A stretch of DNA of 64,000 bases from Anaerolineae bacterium (GCA_017303635.1 JAFLCG010000006.1:62001-126000); one strand, 5' to 3'. Positions 34,344 through 42,486 are shown, numbered from the stretch's first letter. Made by a program: numbers and translations. Notes: a model not told the origin generated them from the letters alone.

Positions 34344-34757
34344 ATGCCGTACAAGATTAGCTGGCATATTCCAGATGAAGTCGTTTACATCCATTACAGT
34401 GGGATCGTCAGCGTAGACGAACTCCGAAGCAGCCTGCAAGAAGCCTATGACTATATGGAAAGCAGCCCCCGGCACCTGGTGCATACCATCAGCGATGTCG
34501 GCGATGTGGTGACTCCCACCACAATCAAAGATTCGATGAACATCATTCGGGAAGTCGGCAGCCACCCGCGTACTGGCTGGACAGTCAGCATCCGGGAGAA
34601 ATCCCCGCTGGTCAAAATGGGTTCCGCCATGGGATCGTCCATCTTTGGCCTGCGCTTCCGCGCCTTTGATACGCTCGAACAAGCCATGGTTCATCTGAAG
34701 TATTTTGATGAACGCTTGAGCTGGCACAAAGACGAAGCCCACAAAATCGAATCGTAA
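34344..34757 (+). CDS. Small paralogous protein A, STAS/SpoIIAA-like
   Basis: A 137-residue soluble protein; the ATG at 34344 has AAAGGG 8 nt upstream and a TATACT -10-like box at 34307. The pattern of a beta hairpin (ISWHIPDEVVYIHYSG), helix (VDELRSSLQEAYDYMESS), strand and helix recalls STAS or SpoIIAA-like proteins such as PF11964, but this is weak. The last 57 residues are almost identical to protein B (34814), which follows in tandem. Function unknown; possibly a paired regulatory or anti-sigma-antagonist-like module. Confidence 0.65.
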   Translation: MPYKISWHIPDEVVYIHYSGIVSVDELRSSLQEAYDYMESSPRHLVHTISDVGDVVTPTTIKDSMNIIREVGSHPRTGWTVSIREKSPLVKMGSAMGSSIFGLRFRAFDTLEQAMVHLKYFDERLSWHKDEAHKIES

Positions 34758-34813
34758 CGGCTCCAGCAGGTGGTTATGATGCCGCCATGCTCTTTTTGGA
34801 AAGGGTCAAACCT

Positions 34814-35227
34814 ATGCCGTATAAGGTTAGCTGGTATATTCCGAATGAAGTGATCTATGTCCAGTACAGCGGGACGACATCCGCAGAGGACTTACGAAAC
34901 AGCCTTCAGGAGATGATTCAGTATACTGAAAGCAGCCCTCGGCATCTGGTGCATACCATCAGTGATGTCGGCGATGTGGTGACGCCTACCCCTATGAAAG
35001 AGGCCGTGAGTATCATTCGGGAAGTTGGCAGCCACCCGCGTTCCGGTTGGGCCGTCAGCATCCGGGAGAAATCCCCGCTGGTCAAAATGGGTTCCGCCAT
35101 GGGATCGTCCATCTTTGGCCTGCGCTTCCGTGCCTTTGATACGCTCGAACAGGCCATGGTTCATCTCAAGTATTTTGATGAACGCTTGAGCTGGCATAAA
35201 GACGACGCCCACAAAATCGAATCGTAA
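34814..35227 (+). CDS. Small paralogous protein B, STAS/SpoIIAA-like
   Basis: A 137-residue paralogue of the preceding gene, also with AAAGGG before the ATG. From about residue 80 on (VSIREKSPLVKMGSAMGSS onward) the two differ at one residue (E/D), while the first 40 residues are much more diverged. The DNA behaves the same way, suggesting gene conversion or fusion after duplication. An upstream ATG at 34787, 6 nt after a TATGAT, would give a leaderless longer form (MLFLERVKP extra). It precedes tadA. Confidence 0.65.
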   Translation: MPYKVSWYIPNEVIYVQYSGTTSAEDLRNSLQEMIQYTESSPRHLVHTISDVGDVVTPTPMKEAVSIIREVGSHPRSGWAVSIREKSPLVKMGSAMGSSIFGLRFRAFDTLEQAMVHLKYFDERLSWHKDDAHKIES

Positions 35228-35244
35228 CGGCTCGCGCGGGCGGT

Positions 35245-35250
35245 TATAAT
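35245..35250 (+). promoter_or_regulatory. -10 box giving a leaderless tadA transcript
   Basis: A perfect TATAAT ends 7 nt before the tadA ATG at 35258, so transcription would begin at or next to the start codon. No Shine-Dalgarno sequence is present. The -35 region is not recognisable. Confidence 0.6.
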
Positions 35251-35257
35251 GCCGCCC

Positions 35258-35740
35258 ATGACTGACTTTCCCCTCTACAGTGATGACTACTTCATGCGCC
35301 TGGCGCTGGATGAAGCCCGCAAGGCCCTGGAACATGGTGATGTTCCTGTGGGTGCGGTGGCTGTCCGCGCCGGCGAAATCATCGGGCGCGGCTTCAACGC
35401 CCGCGAGCGCGACCAGGACCCAACCGCCCATGCCGAGATGATCGCCTTGCGCCAGGCCGCCAGGGTGGTCGGGCATTGGCGACTGGAGGGCGTGACGCTC
35501 TACTGCACGCTGGAACCCTGCGCCATGTGCGCCGGAGCCATGGTGCTGGCCCGCCTGCCCCGCCTGGTCTACGCCACCCACGACCCCAAAGCCGGAGCCG
35601 GGGGCAGCATCATGGACATCTGCCGTCATCCCCAACTCAACCATCAGATCGAAGTCGTCAGCGGACTGTACGCTGAGGAAGCGGCGGGCTATCTCCGCGC
35701 CTTCTTCGCTGAACTGCGGGCGCAGGGCCAGCGGCATTAG
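35258..35740 (+). CDS. tadA: tRNA-specific adenosine deaminase
   Basis: A 160-residue zinc deaminase that converts A34 to inosine in tRNA-Arg(ACG). Hallmarks: FMRLALDEARKALEHGDVPVGAVAV, the zinc and proton-shuttle motif TAHAEMIAL, LYCTLEPCAMCAGAMVLARLPRLVYA and DPKAGAGGS. The length matches E. coli TadA (167). The ATG at 35258 fits the leaderless promoter; an ATG at 35249 lies inside the -10 box and is excluded. The promoter seems to have been copied with the adjacent paralogue during tandem duplication. Confidence 0.93.
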   Translation: MTDFPLYSDDYFMRLALDEARKALEHGDVPVGAVAVRAGEIIGRGFNARERDQDPTAHAEMIALRQAARVVGHWRLEGVTLYCTLEPCAMCAGAMVLARLPRLVYATHDPKAGAGGSIMDICRHPQLNHQIEVVSGLYAEEAAGYLRAFFAELRAQGQRH

Positions 35741-35849
35741 AGAAGTTACGGCAGAGAGGCAGAGTAAACGGATTTAATGCAAAGCGGCAAAGAAGCAAAG
35801 GCGCAAAGCGTTTTTATTGAGGAAAGCTCAAGTTCCCAACGGATACTCG

Positions 35850-36338
35850 CTACATTAGCAGTTTGGTTTTGATATGGTCAAAGATCAGCGTGCGTGCATA
35901 GACGGTTGTTTTGTGTAGCAAAAAGATAAAAAATGCTTCCATTAGCAACAACACCGGACTCAAGAGCCCATATCCAGTCAGTCCAGTGACTATCGTCGCT
36001 ATGCCGATAATCCCCACAATGAGTAAGCCCGTTAACCGGCTCCAGGGGTGGACTTCAAACTCGACTACCACCTCAGTCCGACCATCAACAGTCGCATAGA
36101 ATTCACCCCATACAATATAAGCGCCGCTGCGCGGAAGGCCGACATGCAGCGCGAATTCACAGATATCCGGCGATTTAGGACGCAGATATTTCAAATCATA
36201 TCGTTTCCAAGCCAGACCCTCGAATTGGATGCCATTGAACTTACGGAAGCGCGTCACGCAGTCAGCCAGCAGATAGGGACTGGTAAAACGGAGATGAGCC
36301 GTTTCAAACAGGGTCTTAAAGGGATTTATGATATTCAT
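35850..36338 (-). CDS. Two-TM membrane protein, unknown
   Basis: A 162-residue protein with a soluble N-terminal half (about 1-98; includes FRKFNGIQFEGLAWKRYDLKYLRPKSPDICEFALHVGLPRSG) and two adjacent TM helices (about 103-145: LTGLLIVGIIGIATIVTGLTGYGLLSPVLLLMEAFFIFLL). GC is visibly lower than in the neighbours. No family recognised. It is isolated on the minus strand between plus-strand genes, and could be a recent acquisition. Confidence 0.55.
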   Translation of the reverse strand: MNIINPFKTLFETAHLRFTSPYLLADCVTRFRKFNGIQFEGLAWKRYDLKYLRPKSPDICEFALHVGLPRSGAYIVWGEFYATVDGRTEVVVEFEVHPWSRLTGLLIVGIIGIATIVTGLTGYGLLSPVLLLMEAFFIFLLHKTTVYARTLIFDHIKTKLLM

Positions 36339-36388
36339 TGATACAATCGTGTAAACAATAGATCTTTCACGTCGGAGGGCAGCAGGTT

Positions 36389-37273
36389 ATGCGACCCGGC
36401 ACGATGATGTTCCAACTGATCCTGCTTGCAGGCACCACCGCGCTCCTCATCCTGAGTATGGTCTATCCCTTTCTCCCCTGCAATTATGACGCGCTGGCAG
36501 TCGGAATTTCCAACATGGCCCAGGGGGTGGGGATCATCGGTTTGCCACTGGTGCCCCTCGGCCTGCTGTGGCTGATCGCAGAACTTTGGCGACTCGGACG
36601 ACGGCGGCGCAACCTCGCTGTCAAAGGGAATGGGTTCTACTTTGCCCTCGTCGCCGTGGTCGTCGCCACCCTGGTGAGCATCGCGCTAGCGGTGATCGGA
36701 GTCTTTAGCGCTGGGGTGAGCCTGGGCATAGTCGCGTTGGCAGGGTGGCTCGTGGCCCTCAGGCGGCTCATCCCCTGGGTTCGTGCGCTGCGGCAGACCC
36801 CACCCGCGCATTTCAACCTCGCCCCGCTCTACCTGATCGTGCTGCCGCTCACCGCCTTACTCATCCCGCTGAACCTGGCCACACCCATCACCACAATGAG
36901 CCGGGAGCGGGCGATCAGCATGAGCACGGAGATCATCGACGCGCTGGAAAACTATCAACGACTGCACGGGGGCTATCCCAATACGCTGATCGCTACCTGG
37001 CCGGACTATTCCCCGCAGGTGGTGGGCATTGAACAATACCACTACGTGCAGCAGGGCGAAGCTTATAACCTGATCTTCCAGCAGCCGCGCTTCCTGCTCG
37101 ATGACTTCGGGGCGCGGGAGTTCGTGGTCTACAACCCGCTGGATGAACACATGATCATCAGCCATACGTCGTGGATTCTGGTGATCGACCCCAGTGTATT
37201 GCGGCGCTCTCAGGGTTGGTATGCCTCACGCCGTACCGCTGCCCCGCACTGGAAATACTTCCTGTTTGATTAG
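36389..37273 (+). CDS. Membrane protein with pseudopilin-like C-terminal region
   Basis: A 294-residue protein with about five TM helices in the first 175 residues (e.g. MMFQLILLAGTTALLILSMVYPFLP and GFYFALVAVVVATLVSIALAV) and an outer domain from about 190. That domain starts MSTEIIDALENYQRLHGGYPNTL, which resembles the helix and loop after the pilin helix in type II secretion G proteins, where YxxxxGxYP is common. This is a resemblance only. GGAGG lies 11 nt before the ATG. Function unknown. Confidence 0.6.
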   Translation: MRPGTMMFQLILLAGTTALLILSMVYPFLPCNYDALAVGISNMAQGVGIIGLPLVPLGLLWLIAELWRLGRRRRNLAVKGNGFYFALVAVVVATLVSIALAVIGVFSAGVSLGIVALAGWLVALRRLIPWVRALRQTPPAHFNLAPLYLIVLPLTALLIPLNLATPITTMSRERAISMSTEIIDALENYQRLHGGYPNTLIATWPDYSPQVVGIEQYHYVQQGEAYNLIFQQPRFLLDDFGAREFVVYNPLDEHMIISHTSWILVIDPSVLRRSQGWYASRRTAAPHWKYFLFD

Positions 37274-37309
37274 CGGTAGGGCGCACCCAACGCTAATCAA
37301 ACCGTTGGT

Positions 37310-37762
37310 TCACCCCATCCCAAAGCCGCGCGCCATGCCCGTCGCAAAGACCACCATCACCACCAGCATGATCGCCTGCGCGGTGCTGACCCATGAGAAC
37401 AGACTCGCCCGGCTGGTATCCACTGCCTGACCGCGCCCACCGGCGATGCGCCAGCGGATGAAGGTGATCATCGGCCAGATCTCCAGCAGGACGATGCCGA
37501 TCAACAGCGCCATCTTCAGATTGAAGAAATTGTTCATGACGTAATACTCGGTGCCTTTTTCGTAGCCCGCGAAGGCCCGCAGCAATCCGGTGACGACCAG
37601 CAGGATGGCCGACAAACCCCACCAGTTATCGGCAGTCAGCACGCGGCTGATGCCCGGCTTATCCAGCGTGCCGGCCAACGCCCGCCCCCGCGCCCAGACC
37701 GATCCTACGCCGATTGCCATCCCCAGCAGATGAACGATTGCCAACAGCCATTTGACTTCCAT
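37310..37762 (-). CDS. DUF2214-type membrane protein
   Basis: A 150-residue protein with four TM helices. The order LLAIVHLLGMAIGVGSVWARGRAL, DNWWGLSAILLVVTGLLRAFAGYEKGTEYYVMNNFFNLKMALLIGIVLLEIWPMITFIRWR fits DUF2214, a family of predicted inner-membrane proteins with conserved His and Trp residues but no established function. It is transcribed alone; its stop is 37 nt from that of the convergent membrane-protein gene. Confidence 0.7.
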   Translation of the reverse strand: MEVKWLLAIVHLLGMAIGVGSVWARGRALAGTLDKPGISRVLTADNWWGLSAILLVVTGLLRAFAGYEKGTEYYVMNNFFNLKMALLIGIVLLEIWPMITFIRWRIAGGRGQAVDTSRASLFSWVSTAQAIMLVVMVVFATGMARGFGMG

Positions 37763-37822
37763 CAGGTGCCTCCGTAAAGGTGTGTGCTGCCATGTGATGC
37801 TATACGGTAAACACTGTTTGCG

Positions 37823-37868
37823 GGTTGCGCGGCAACCGTATTTGAAACCTACGAGAGAATGTTATACT
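37823..37868 (+). promoter_or_regulatory. Promoter and palindrome of the hicBA operon
   Basis: GGTTGC, GCG, GCAACC (37823-37837) is a perfect palindrome just upstream of TTGAAA (37842-37847) and TATACT (37863-37868). The spacing is a short 15 nt. The dyad is a candidate autoregulatory operator, as toxin-antitoxin operons usually have. Confidence 0.45.
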
Positions 37869-37908
37869 CAACCTATCGTCCAATGCTCAACGGATTGAGA
37901 GGTACGCC

Positions 37909-38133
37909 ATGCCCCCCGAATTACTCCATTTCCGGGTTGAACGCTTCGATGACGAGGATGGTGTGTACTTCGTTGTCAGTGGTCAGGAAATCGCGTTGGT
38001 CACTGAGGGCGACACCCTGGATGAAGCCCTTCGCCATCTGCGTGAAGCCGTTGAACTGTACTATGAAGAAGACGGACTGACCGTACTGCCGCGCATTGAA
38101 GTCATCGTCGAAGTGACACCTGAATATGCCTAA
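37909..38133 (+). CDS. hicB: HicB-type antitoxin
   Basis: A 74-residue antitoxin with the partial RNase-H-like HicB fold: FRVERFDDEDGVYFVV, VTEGDTLDEALRHLREAVELYYEE. No DNA-binding domain follows, so operon repression may need another protein or the complex. It overlaps hicA by 8 nt, and gene order is antitoxin first. It would bind and block the HicA RNase. Confidence 0.85.
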   Translation: MPPELLHFRVERFDDEDGVYFVVSGQEIALVTEGDTLDEALRHLREAVELYYEEDGLTVLPRIEVIVEVTPEYA

Positions 38134-38374
38134 ACTGCGTCGCCTTTCAGGAAAAGAGGTTATTCGGATTCTCGGTTCGTTTGGGTTTGAGACCTACACG
38201 CAAAAAGGAAGTCATCTTCGGCTCCAACGCATCAAAGACGGGCGCGAACAACGTTTATTGGTCGCTTTACATGGCAGCAAGACGATTAAGACAGGCACTT
38301 TGTTGAGTATTTATCGACAGGCGTGTGAATTTATCCCTGAAGAAGAGCTACGCTCTCATTTCTACACCGATTAG
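38126..38374 (+). CDS. hicA: HicA-type mRNA interferase toxin
   Basis: An 82-residue dsRBD-like toxin. KLRRLSGKEVIRILGSFGFETYTQKGSHLRLQ carries the catalytic His in GSHLRL (near 34), and the C-terminus has the KTGTLLSIYRQA helix. HicA proteins cleave mRNA and halt growth when HicB is lost. It overlaps hicB and lies at the left border of the accessory region. The typical 60-80 residue size and intact His suggest it is functional. Confidence 0.88.
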   Translation: MPKLRRLSGKEVIRILGSFGFETYTQKGSHLRLQRIKDGREQRLLVALHGSKTIKTGTLLSIYRQACEFIPEEELRSHFYTD

Positions 38375-38395
38375 CCCCTCGTCATTCAGCAGCGT

Positions 38396-39166
38396 TCACG
38401 AAAGCTGCTCCAGCACAAACGCCACGAACCGCGCCACATCTTCGACTGGCAGATCCGCATACACCCCGTATTCGTGCATCCGCGACCGCCAGACCAGCGC
38501 CTGCTCGATCAAACCGGCCCATTCGGGGAAGGCAGCTTTCGCCCAGGCGGCTGCCTGAACCTTCGACCCCGCCACCCCTTCCTGCACGGTGCGAAGGCCC
38601 CGGCACATAGTCAGCACGACATAGGCCAGCGAACCGTGGTGGCTATCGGCGGCTGCCGGAGCGTAGCCACGCCACCCCAGCAGATGATCCCGCACACAGG
38701 CCACATAGTCGGCAAAGCTGATCGGCGGGATGAAGTCAGCGGGTGACGGGCCGTGCAGGATGACACCGCCTTCCCGCACCCGATACCAGTTCATGAGCCA
38801 GTCAGCGCCCGCCTGCACCCGATGGAGGGGTTCGCCGGGGCTGATGATGCCGATGGGGGATACTTCCGTCTGGAACACGCCCAGCGCTCGCCGGGAGATA
38901 TAGGCCACTTCGACGCGGTTATCCCAGTGCGGGAAGCGGGCGACCAGCTCGGCATGGAGGGGGCGCAGACCTTCGATATCGGCTTCGGTCGGGTCGCGCT
39001 CCAGCACGGTCACCAGATCCACATCGCTCAGGGCATCATCGTAATCGCCGCTGACCAGTGAGCCATGCAGGTACACGCCGATCAGGTTAGCGGTGAGGGT
39101 GGCCTGCCAGGCGGGCAGCAGCCACTCCAGCAAGGCGTTGACGCGGGGGAATTCCGTCGGTGGCAT
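38396..39166 (-). CDS. Nucleotidyltransferase, aminoglycoside adenylyltransferase-like
   Basis: About 256 residues from the ATG at 39166, where GGGAG lies 7 nt upstream; the longer frame would start in repeat DNA. The N-terminal domain has the NTase motif GVYLHGSLVSGDYDDALSDVDLVTVLE (GS then DxD, near 35-55), followed by HWDNRVEVAYISRRAL. A helical DUF4111-like C-terminal half follows (residues 145-250, with RDHLLGWRGYAPAA and MCRGLRTVQEG). Layout matches ANT(3'')/ANT(9)-type enzymes that adenylylate streptomycin or spectinomycin. Resistance is not shown; other substrates are possible. Confidence 0.75.
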   Translation of the reverse strand: MPPTEFPRVNALLEWLLPAWQATLTANLIGVYLHGSLVSGDYDDALSDVDLVTVLERDPTEADIEGLRPLHAELVARFPHWDNRVEVAYISRRALGVFQTEVSPIGIISPGEPLHRVQAGADWLMNWYRVREGGVILHGPSPADFIPPISFADYVACVRDHLLGWRGYAPAAADSHHGSLAYVVLTMCRGLRTVQEGVAGSKVQAAAWAKAAFPEWAGLIEQALVWRSRMHEYGVYADLPVEDVARFVAFVLEQLS

Positions 39167-39291
39167 GAGTCTGCTCCCGGGATGTGCAGCGGGTGTCGGT
39201 CTGGCATTGTACCCGAACAGGGCTTCCTCCGTGACCTGCTGACGCAAATTTGAATCGTCCATTTGGTCGCTGTTGGGGATTGGTACCATCT

Positions 39292-39320
39292 GTAGGGGCG
39301 ACCGGGCCGGTCGCCCCTAC
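39292..39320. repeat. REP hairpin, perfect palindrome
   Basis: GTAGGGGCGACCG, GGC, CGGTCGCCCCTAC: 13-bp perfect arms. It is the most complete REP in the window and lies between the nucleotidyltransferase and the DUF4062 gene, upstream of both start codons. Confidence 0.9.
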
Positions 39321-39391
39321 GAATGCCATCACTCATCCATTACCTCATATCAACCGGCGGAACGGAAAAATGGTTCGATTTTGTTCCGGTT

Positions 39392-39420
39392 TTGGGGCGG
39401 GTGGACGAATCGAGTATGAT
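39392..39420 (+). promoter_or_regulatory. Putative promoter of the DUF4062-nSTAND1 gene
   Basis: TTGGGG (39392-39397), a 17-nt spacer and TATGAT (39415-39420), 39 nt before the preferred ATG. The -10 is good and the -35 moderate. Confidence 0.4.
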
Positions 39421-39458
39421 TTGGGTAGCCATTCATGCATGACTATGGGTGCATCCAG

Positions 39459-42347
39459 ATGAAAACGGTCCCGCAAATTCGTATTTTTCTCTCTTCGCCT
39501 GGCGACGTCAGCGCTGAACGACGCAAATTACGTGACATCATCGAAGAGCTGAAAAAAGACCCGCTCTATAGAGCGCAGATGGAAATTGAAATCGTCGCAT
39601 GGGATGATCCCGACGCGGATGTCCTGATGCCTGCCACATCAGACCCGCAAGCGTCGATTGATGCCGGACTGCCACGCCCGTCTGAATGTGCGATTGTGTT
39701 CACGATCTTCTGGGGGCGCATGGGGTCCCAACTAAACGACAAATATAAGAAACCCGATGGAACACCCTACTGGTCCGGTACCGAATGGGAATACTGGGAT
39801 GCGCGGCGCGGCTACCACGACAATAAAACGGGCTTACCGATCATCTATGTCTACCGCCGCAAGGACGAGCCGCCAGAACCTGTGGCGCGTCCTGGTCAGA
39901 GCAAAGCAGAAGCGTATATCGAGCATGGGACTCAGCTCAAGCGCCTGGATGACTTCTTTGCTCAATTCCGTGACGCGAAAACAGGGGCATTTGAAGGTTA
40001 TTACTTCGACTACGAGACTTTGGACGGCTTTGCTGAGCTGGCAAAGAAACATGTACGCACGCTCCTCCATCACGCACAGCGTATTGTGGCAGGCAAAACG
40101 GAGCACGAATCCGAAATACCCTCAGCGAAGCCCGCTCTGGAATGGAACACCGAGAAGGAAGGCTCGCCTTTCCCTGGCTTGAAACCCTTTGAAGAGCGGC
40201 ATGAGAAAGTGTATTTTGGGCGCTCGCGAGAGGTTGCTGAGGTCATTAGGCGCATGGCTTCTCAGCGTTTACAAGTCATCGTGGGTGCAAGCGGCAGCGG
40301 CAAATCTTCGCTGGTAAAAGCGGGCGTCCTGCCTAAGCTGCGCGATAACGCCCTGCCCCCCAGTGCGCGCTGGAATCGGGTGATGATGCGCCCAGGCAGC
40401 GCCCCCTTTACGGCGCTGCACGCTGCCCTGCAAGCGGTATTCCCTTCCGTCTTGGTGGATGATGCTGTGACGCTAGCGAAAGCCCCTGAGAACCTGCATC
40501 GGATGCTGGCCCGCCACTCCAAAGGCGAAGAGACCGTCCTGTTCATTGACCAGTTTGAGGAACTTTTCACCTCAGCAAAAGACGATGCCGATGCATTTAT
40601 CGCCATGCTCCGGTATCCCTCTGAATATCTGCGCGTCCTGCTCACGATTCGTTCGGATTTCTACGATGTGCTGCTGACGCACTTCGAGAAGGAACTGCGC
40701 GAAAGCACCTTCACGCTGGCCAAGCCCTCAGCGCTAGCGCTGGTCGAGATGATCCAGGGTCCCGCCAACGTGTCCGGGTTGGTCTTTGAGGGACGCCTGG
40801 TCGAGCAAATCGTCGAAGATGCAGGCACGGATGCAGGGTCGCTGGCGCTGGTCGCCTACATGCTGGATGAGCTGTATACCGCTGCCCGCAAGCGGGGGCA
40901 ATCCACTCTTACGCAGGCCGATTATCAGAACTTTGGCGGCGTGCAGAAGGTCATCGGCACCCGCGCCGAACAGGTCTTTATGGCGCTGCGGCTTCCTGAA
41001 CCCGAAAAGACCTTGCAGCGAGTCTTTCATGCGCTGGTGACTGTGGATGAACGCAGCACACGCCAGAGCGCCGAGCGCGGCTTGTTTGCCCACGATGCCG
41101 AAGCCGCGCGCCTGATTGATGCCTTTGTGGAAGCCCGCCTGTTCACATCGGATAAGGGAACAATTGAAGTCGCCCACGAAGCCCTGCTGCGCGAGTGGAA
41201 GCTGCTGGCGGAATGGATTGCACGCACCAAAGATGACCGGGGGCAACTGCGGCTCGTGGAGCGTGAAGCCGAAGAATGGGACAAGCGCGGACGGACATTC
41301 CTGCCGTCCGCCGAGCGCCTGAAACCCCTGTATGCGGTACTAAATGGGCTGGGTTTGACGCAGGCCGATCTCTCTCCGCTGCTGCGGGACTACCTGTATC
41401 CGCAAAGAATGCTGCTGGCGGAACTGGAGAAGCCAGAAATCGACGAGAAGCGCCGTCTGCGCATCGGCGATGACCTTGACCTGCTCGGCGACCCGCGTGA
41501 AGGCATCGGTGTAAGAGCGGGCGTGCCGGAAACGATGTGGCTGCCCGTTGAAGGCACAGATGGCGAATTCAAGTTTAAGTTTGGCACATTCAGGGTCAAG
41601 CCGTTCTTCATCGCCCAATATCAGGTAACCTATGCTCAGTATCAAGCATTTGTCGAGGCGGAGGATGGCTTCGATAACCTCGAGTGGTGGCAGGACTTCC
41701 CCGAAGACTGTCGCCCACAACCACTGACGGACCAGCGGACGAAGAATGCGAACAATCCACGCGACAGCGTTTCATGGTATCAGAGCGTGGCCTTTGCCCG
41801 GTGGCTGAATCACCGTCTGCGCGGGCTGCGAATACCTAACGCACAGGTAGGGACGCCATTCTTGGCGTCCGAATACGCGGACGGGCAGAAGCCCGTCCCT
41901 ACGAGCAGCGCGTGGGTTATCGGCGACAACGCCGAGATTCGCCTGCCGACCGAATGGGAATGGCAGTGGGCTGCGCAGGGCGGTGCCGAGCAGCGAGAGT
42001 ACCCGTGGGGTGGGTGGCAGCCGGGATACGCCAATACCAACGAAGCAGGCTTAGGGCGGGCGGTTGCCGTTGGGATGTACCCGCATAGCGCGGCGGAATC
42101 TGGTGCGCTGGATTTGGCGGGTAACCTGCGGGAATGGTGCTTGAATGACCACAATAACCCAGATATTATAGATGGTTATAGTAATGGGAAAAGTAAGGTG
42201 CTGCGGGGCGGCTCGTTCGATAGCAGTCAGGACTTTGCCGCTGCGTCGGCCCGCATCAACTTCAACCCGAACTTCAGGAACTACAACTATGGGTTTCGGT
42301 TGGTGTTGGGTGCCCCTATCGCGTCTCTGACCTCTGCAGCGCCGTAG
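39459..42347 (+). CDS. DUF4062-nSTAND1-FGE/C-type-lectin-like protein, candidate defence sensor
   Basis: About 962 residues; the ATG at 39459 is favoured over 39435 because DUF4062 proteins begin just before IRIFLSSPGDV. Residues 1-215: DUF4062, an effector-like domain of bacterial conflict systems (SSPGDVSAERRKLRDIIEEL, CAIVFTIFWGRMGS). Residues 230-650: STAND NTPase of the nSTAND1 type (FPGLKPFEERHEKVYFGR; Walker A GASGSGKSS near 275; Walker B FIDQFEELF near 361) and a winged-helix relay. Residues 700-955: formylglycine-generating-enzyme/C-lectin fold (IRLPTEWEWQWAAQGG, LDLAGNLREWC, LRGGSF). The tail looks like a retroelement variable region, and a REP is inserted at 41847. Likely a STAND sensor with an N-terminal effector. 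Confidence 0.88.
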   Translation: MKTVPQIRIFLSSPGDVSAERRKLRDIIEELKKDPLYRAQMEIEIVAWDDPDADVLMPATSDPQASIDAGLPRPSECAIVFTIFWGRMGSQLNDKYKKPDGTPYWSGTEWEYWDARRGYHDNKTGLPIIYVYRRKDEPPEPVARPGQSKAEAYIEHGTQLKRLDDFFAQFRDAKTGAFEGYYFDYETLDGFAELAKKHVRTLLHHAQRIVAGKTEHESEIPSAKPALEWNTEKEGSPFPGLKPFEERHEKVYFGRSREVAEVIRRMASQRLQVIVGASGSGKSSLVKAGVLPKLRDNALPPSARWNRVMMRPGSAPFTALHAALQAVFPSVLVDDAVTLAKAPENLHRMLARHSKGEETVLFIDQFEELFTSAKDDADAFIAMLRYPSEYLRVLLTIRSDFYDVLLTHFEKELRESTFTLAKPSALALVEMIQGPANVSGLVFEGRLVEQIVEDAGTDAGSLALVAYMLDELYTAARKRGQSTLTQADYQNFGGVQKVIGTRAEQVFMALRLPEPEKTLQRVFHALVTVDERSTRQSAERGLFAHDAEAARLIDAFVEARLFTSDKGTIEVAHEALLREWKLLAEWIARTKDDRGQLRLVEREAEEWDKRGRTFLPSAERLKPLYAVLNGLGLTQADLSPLLRDYLYPQRMLLAELEKPEIDEKRRLRIGDDLDLLGDPREGIGVRAGVPETMWLPVEGTDGEFKFKFGTFRVKPFFIAQYQVTYAQYQAFVEAEDGFDNLEWWQDFPEDCRPQPLTDQRTKNANNPRDSVSWYQSVAFARWLNHRLRGLRIPNAQVGTPFLASEYADGQKPVPTSSAWVIGDNAEIRLPTEWEWQWAAQGGAEQREYPWGGWQPGYANTNEAGLGRAVAVGMYPHSAAESGALDLAGNLREWCLNDHNNPDIIDGYSNGKSKVLRGGSFDSSQDFAAASARINFNPNFRNYNYGFRLVLGAPIASLTSAAP
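41847..41902 (+). repeat. Two REP hairpins inside the FGE domain
   Basis: GTAGGGACGCCATTCTTGGCGTCC is split as GTAGGGACG, stem CCA/TGG, CGTCC (41847-41870). A second, inverted unit with stem GGGC/GCCC ends CGTCCCTAC (41879-41902). Both are translated in frame, starting VGTPFLAS. Confidence 0.9.
42195..42310 (+). other. DGR variable-region-like 3' end of the FGE domain
   Basis: After LRGGSF come codons that can each be reached from AAC or AAT by changing only A: GAT, AGC, AGT, GAC, TTT, then ATC, AAC, TTC, AAC, CCG, AAC, TTC, AGG, AAC, TAC, AAC, TAT, before GGG TTT CGG. Third-position pyrimidines are kept throughout. This is the signature of adenine-specific mutagenesis by a diversity-generating retroelement. 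No reverse transcriptase or template repeat is present in this window. Confidence 0.55.
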
Positions 42348-42366
42348 GTCGTGGTGGGGCGGTGCC

Positions 42367-42390
42367 GGACGCGCCGTTGCGCGTCCCTAC
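42367..42390 (-). repeat. REP hairpin downstream of the FGE-domain gene
   Basis: GGACG, stem CGC/GCG, CGTCCCTAC; same unit as at 43259-43282. It lies 20 nt after the stop codon. Confidence 0.85.
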
Positions 42391-42443
42391 GATGATCGTC
42401 GGTGGGATGGGGTTGTGACGATCACGATGGCGGATGTGTCGGT

Positions 42444-42471
42444 GTCGGGCGAGCCCGACGCGCGTCCCTAC
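42444..42471 (-). repeat. Degenerate REP hairpin
   Basis: GTCGGGC/GCCCGAC hairpin followed by GCGCGTCCCTAC, the conserved end of the family. The constant outer half on the left is missing. Confidence 0.55.
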
Positions 42472-42486
42472 ATGGTAATCGGCTTG

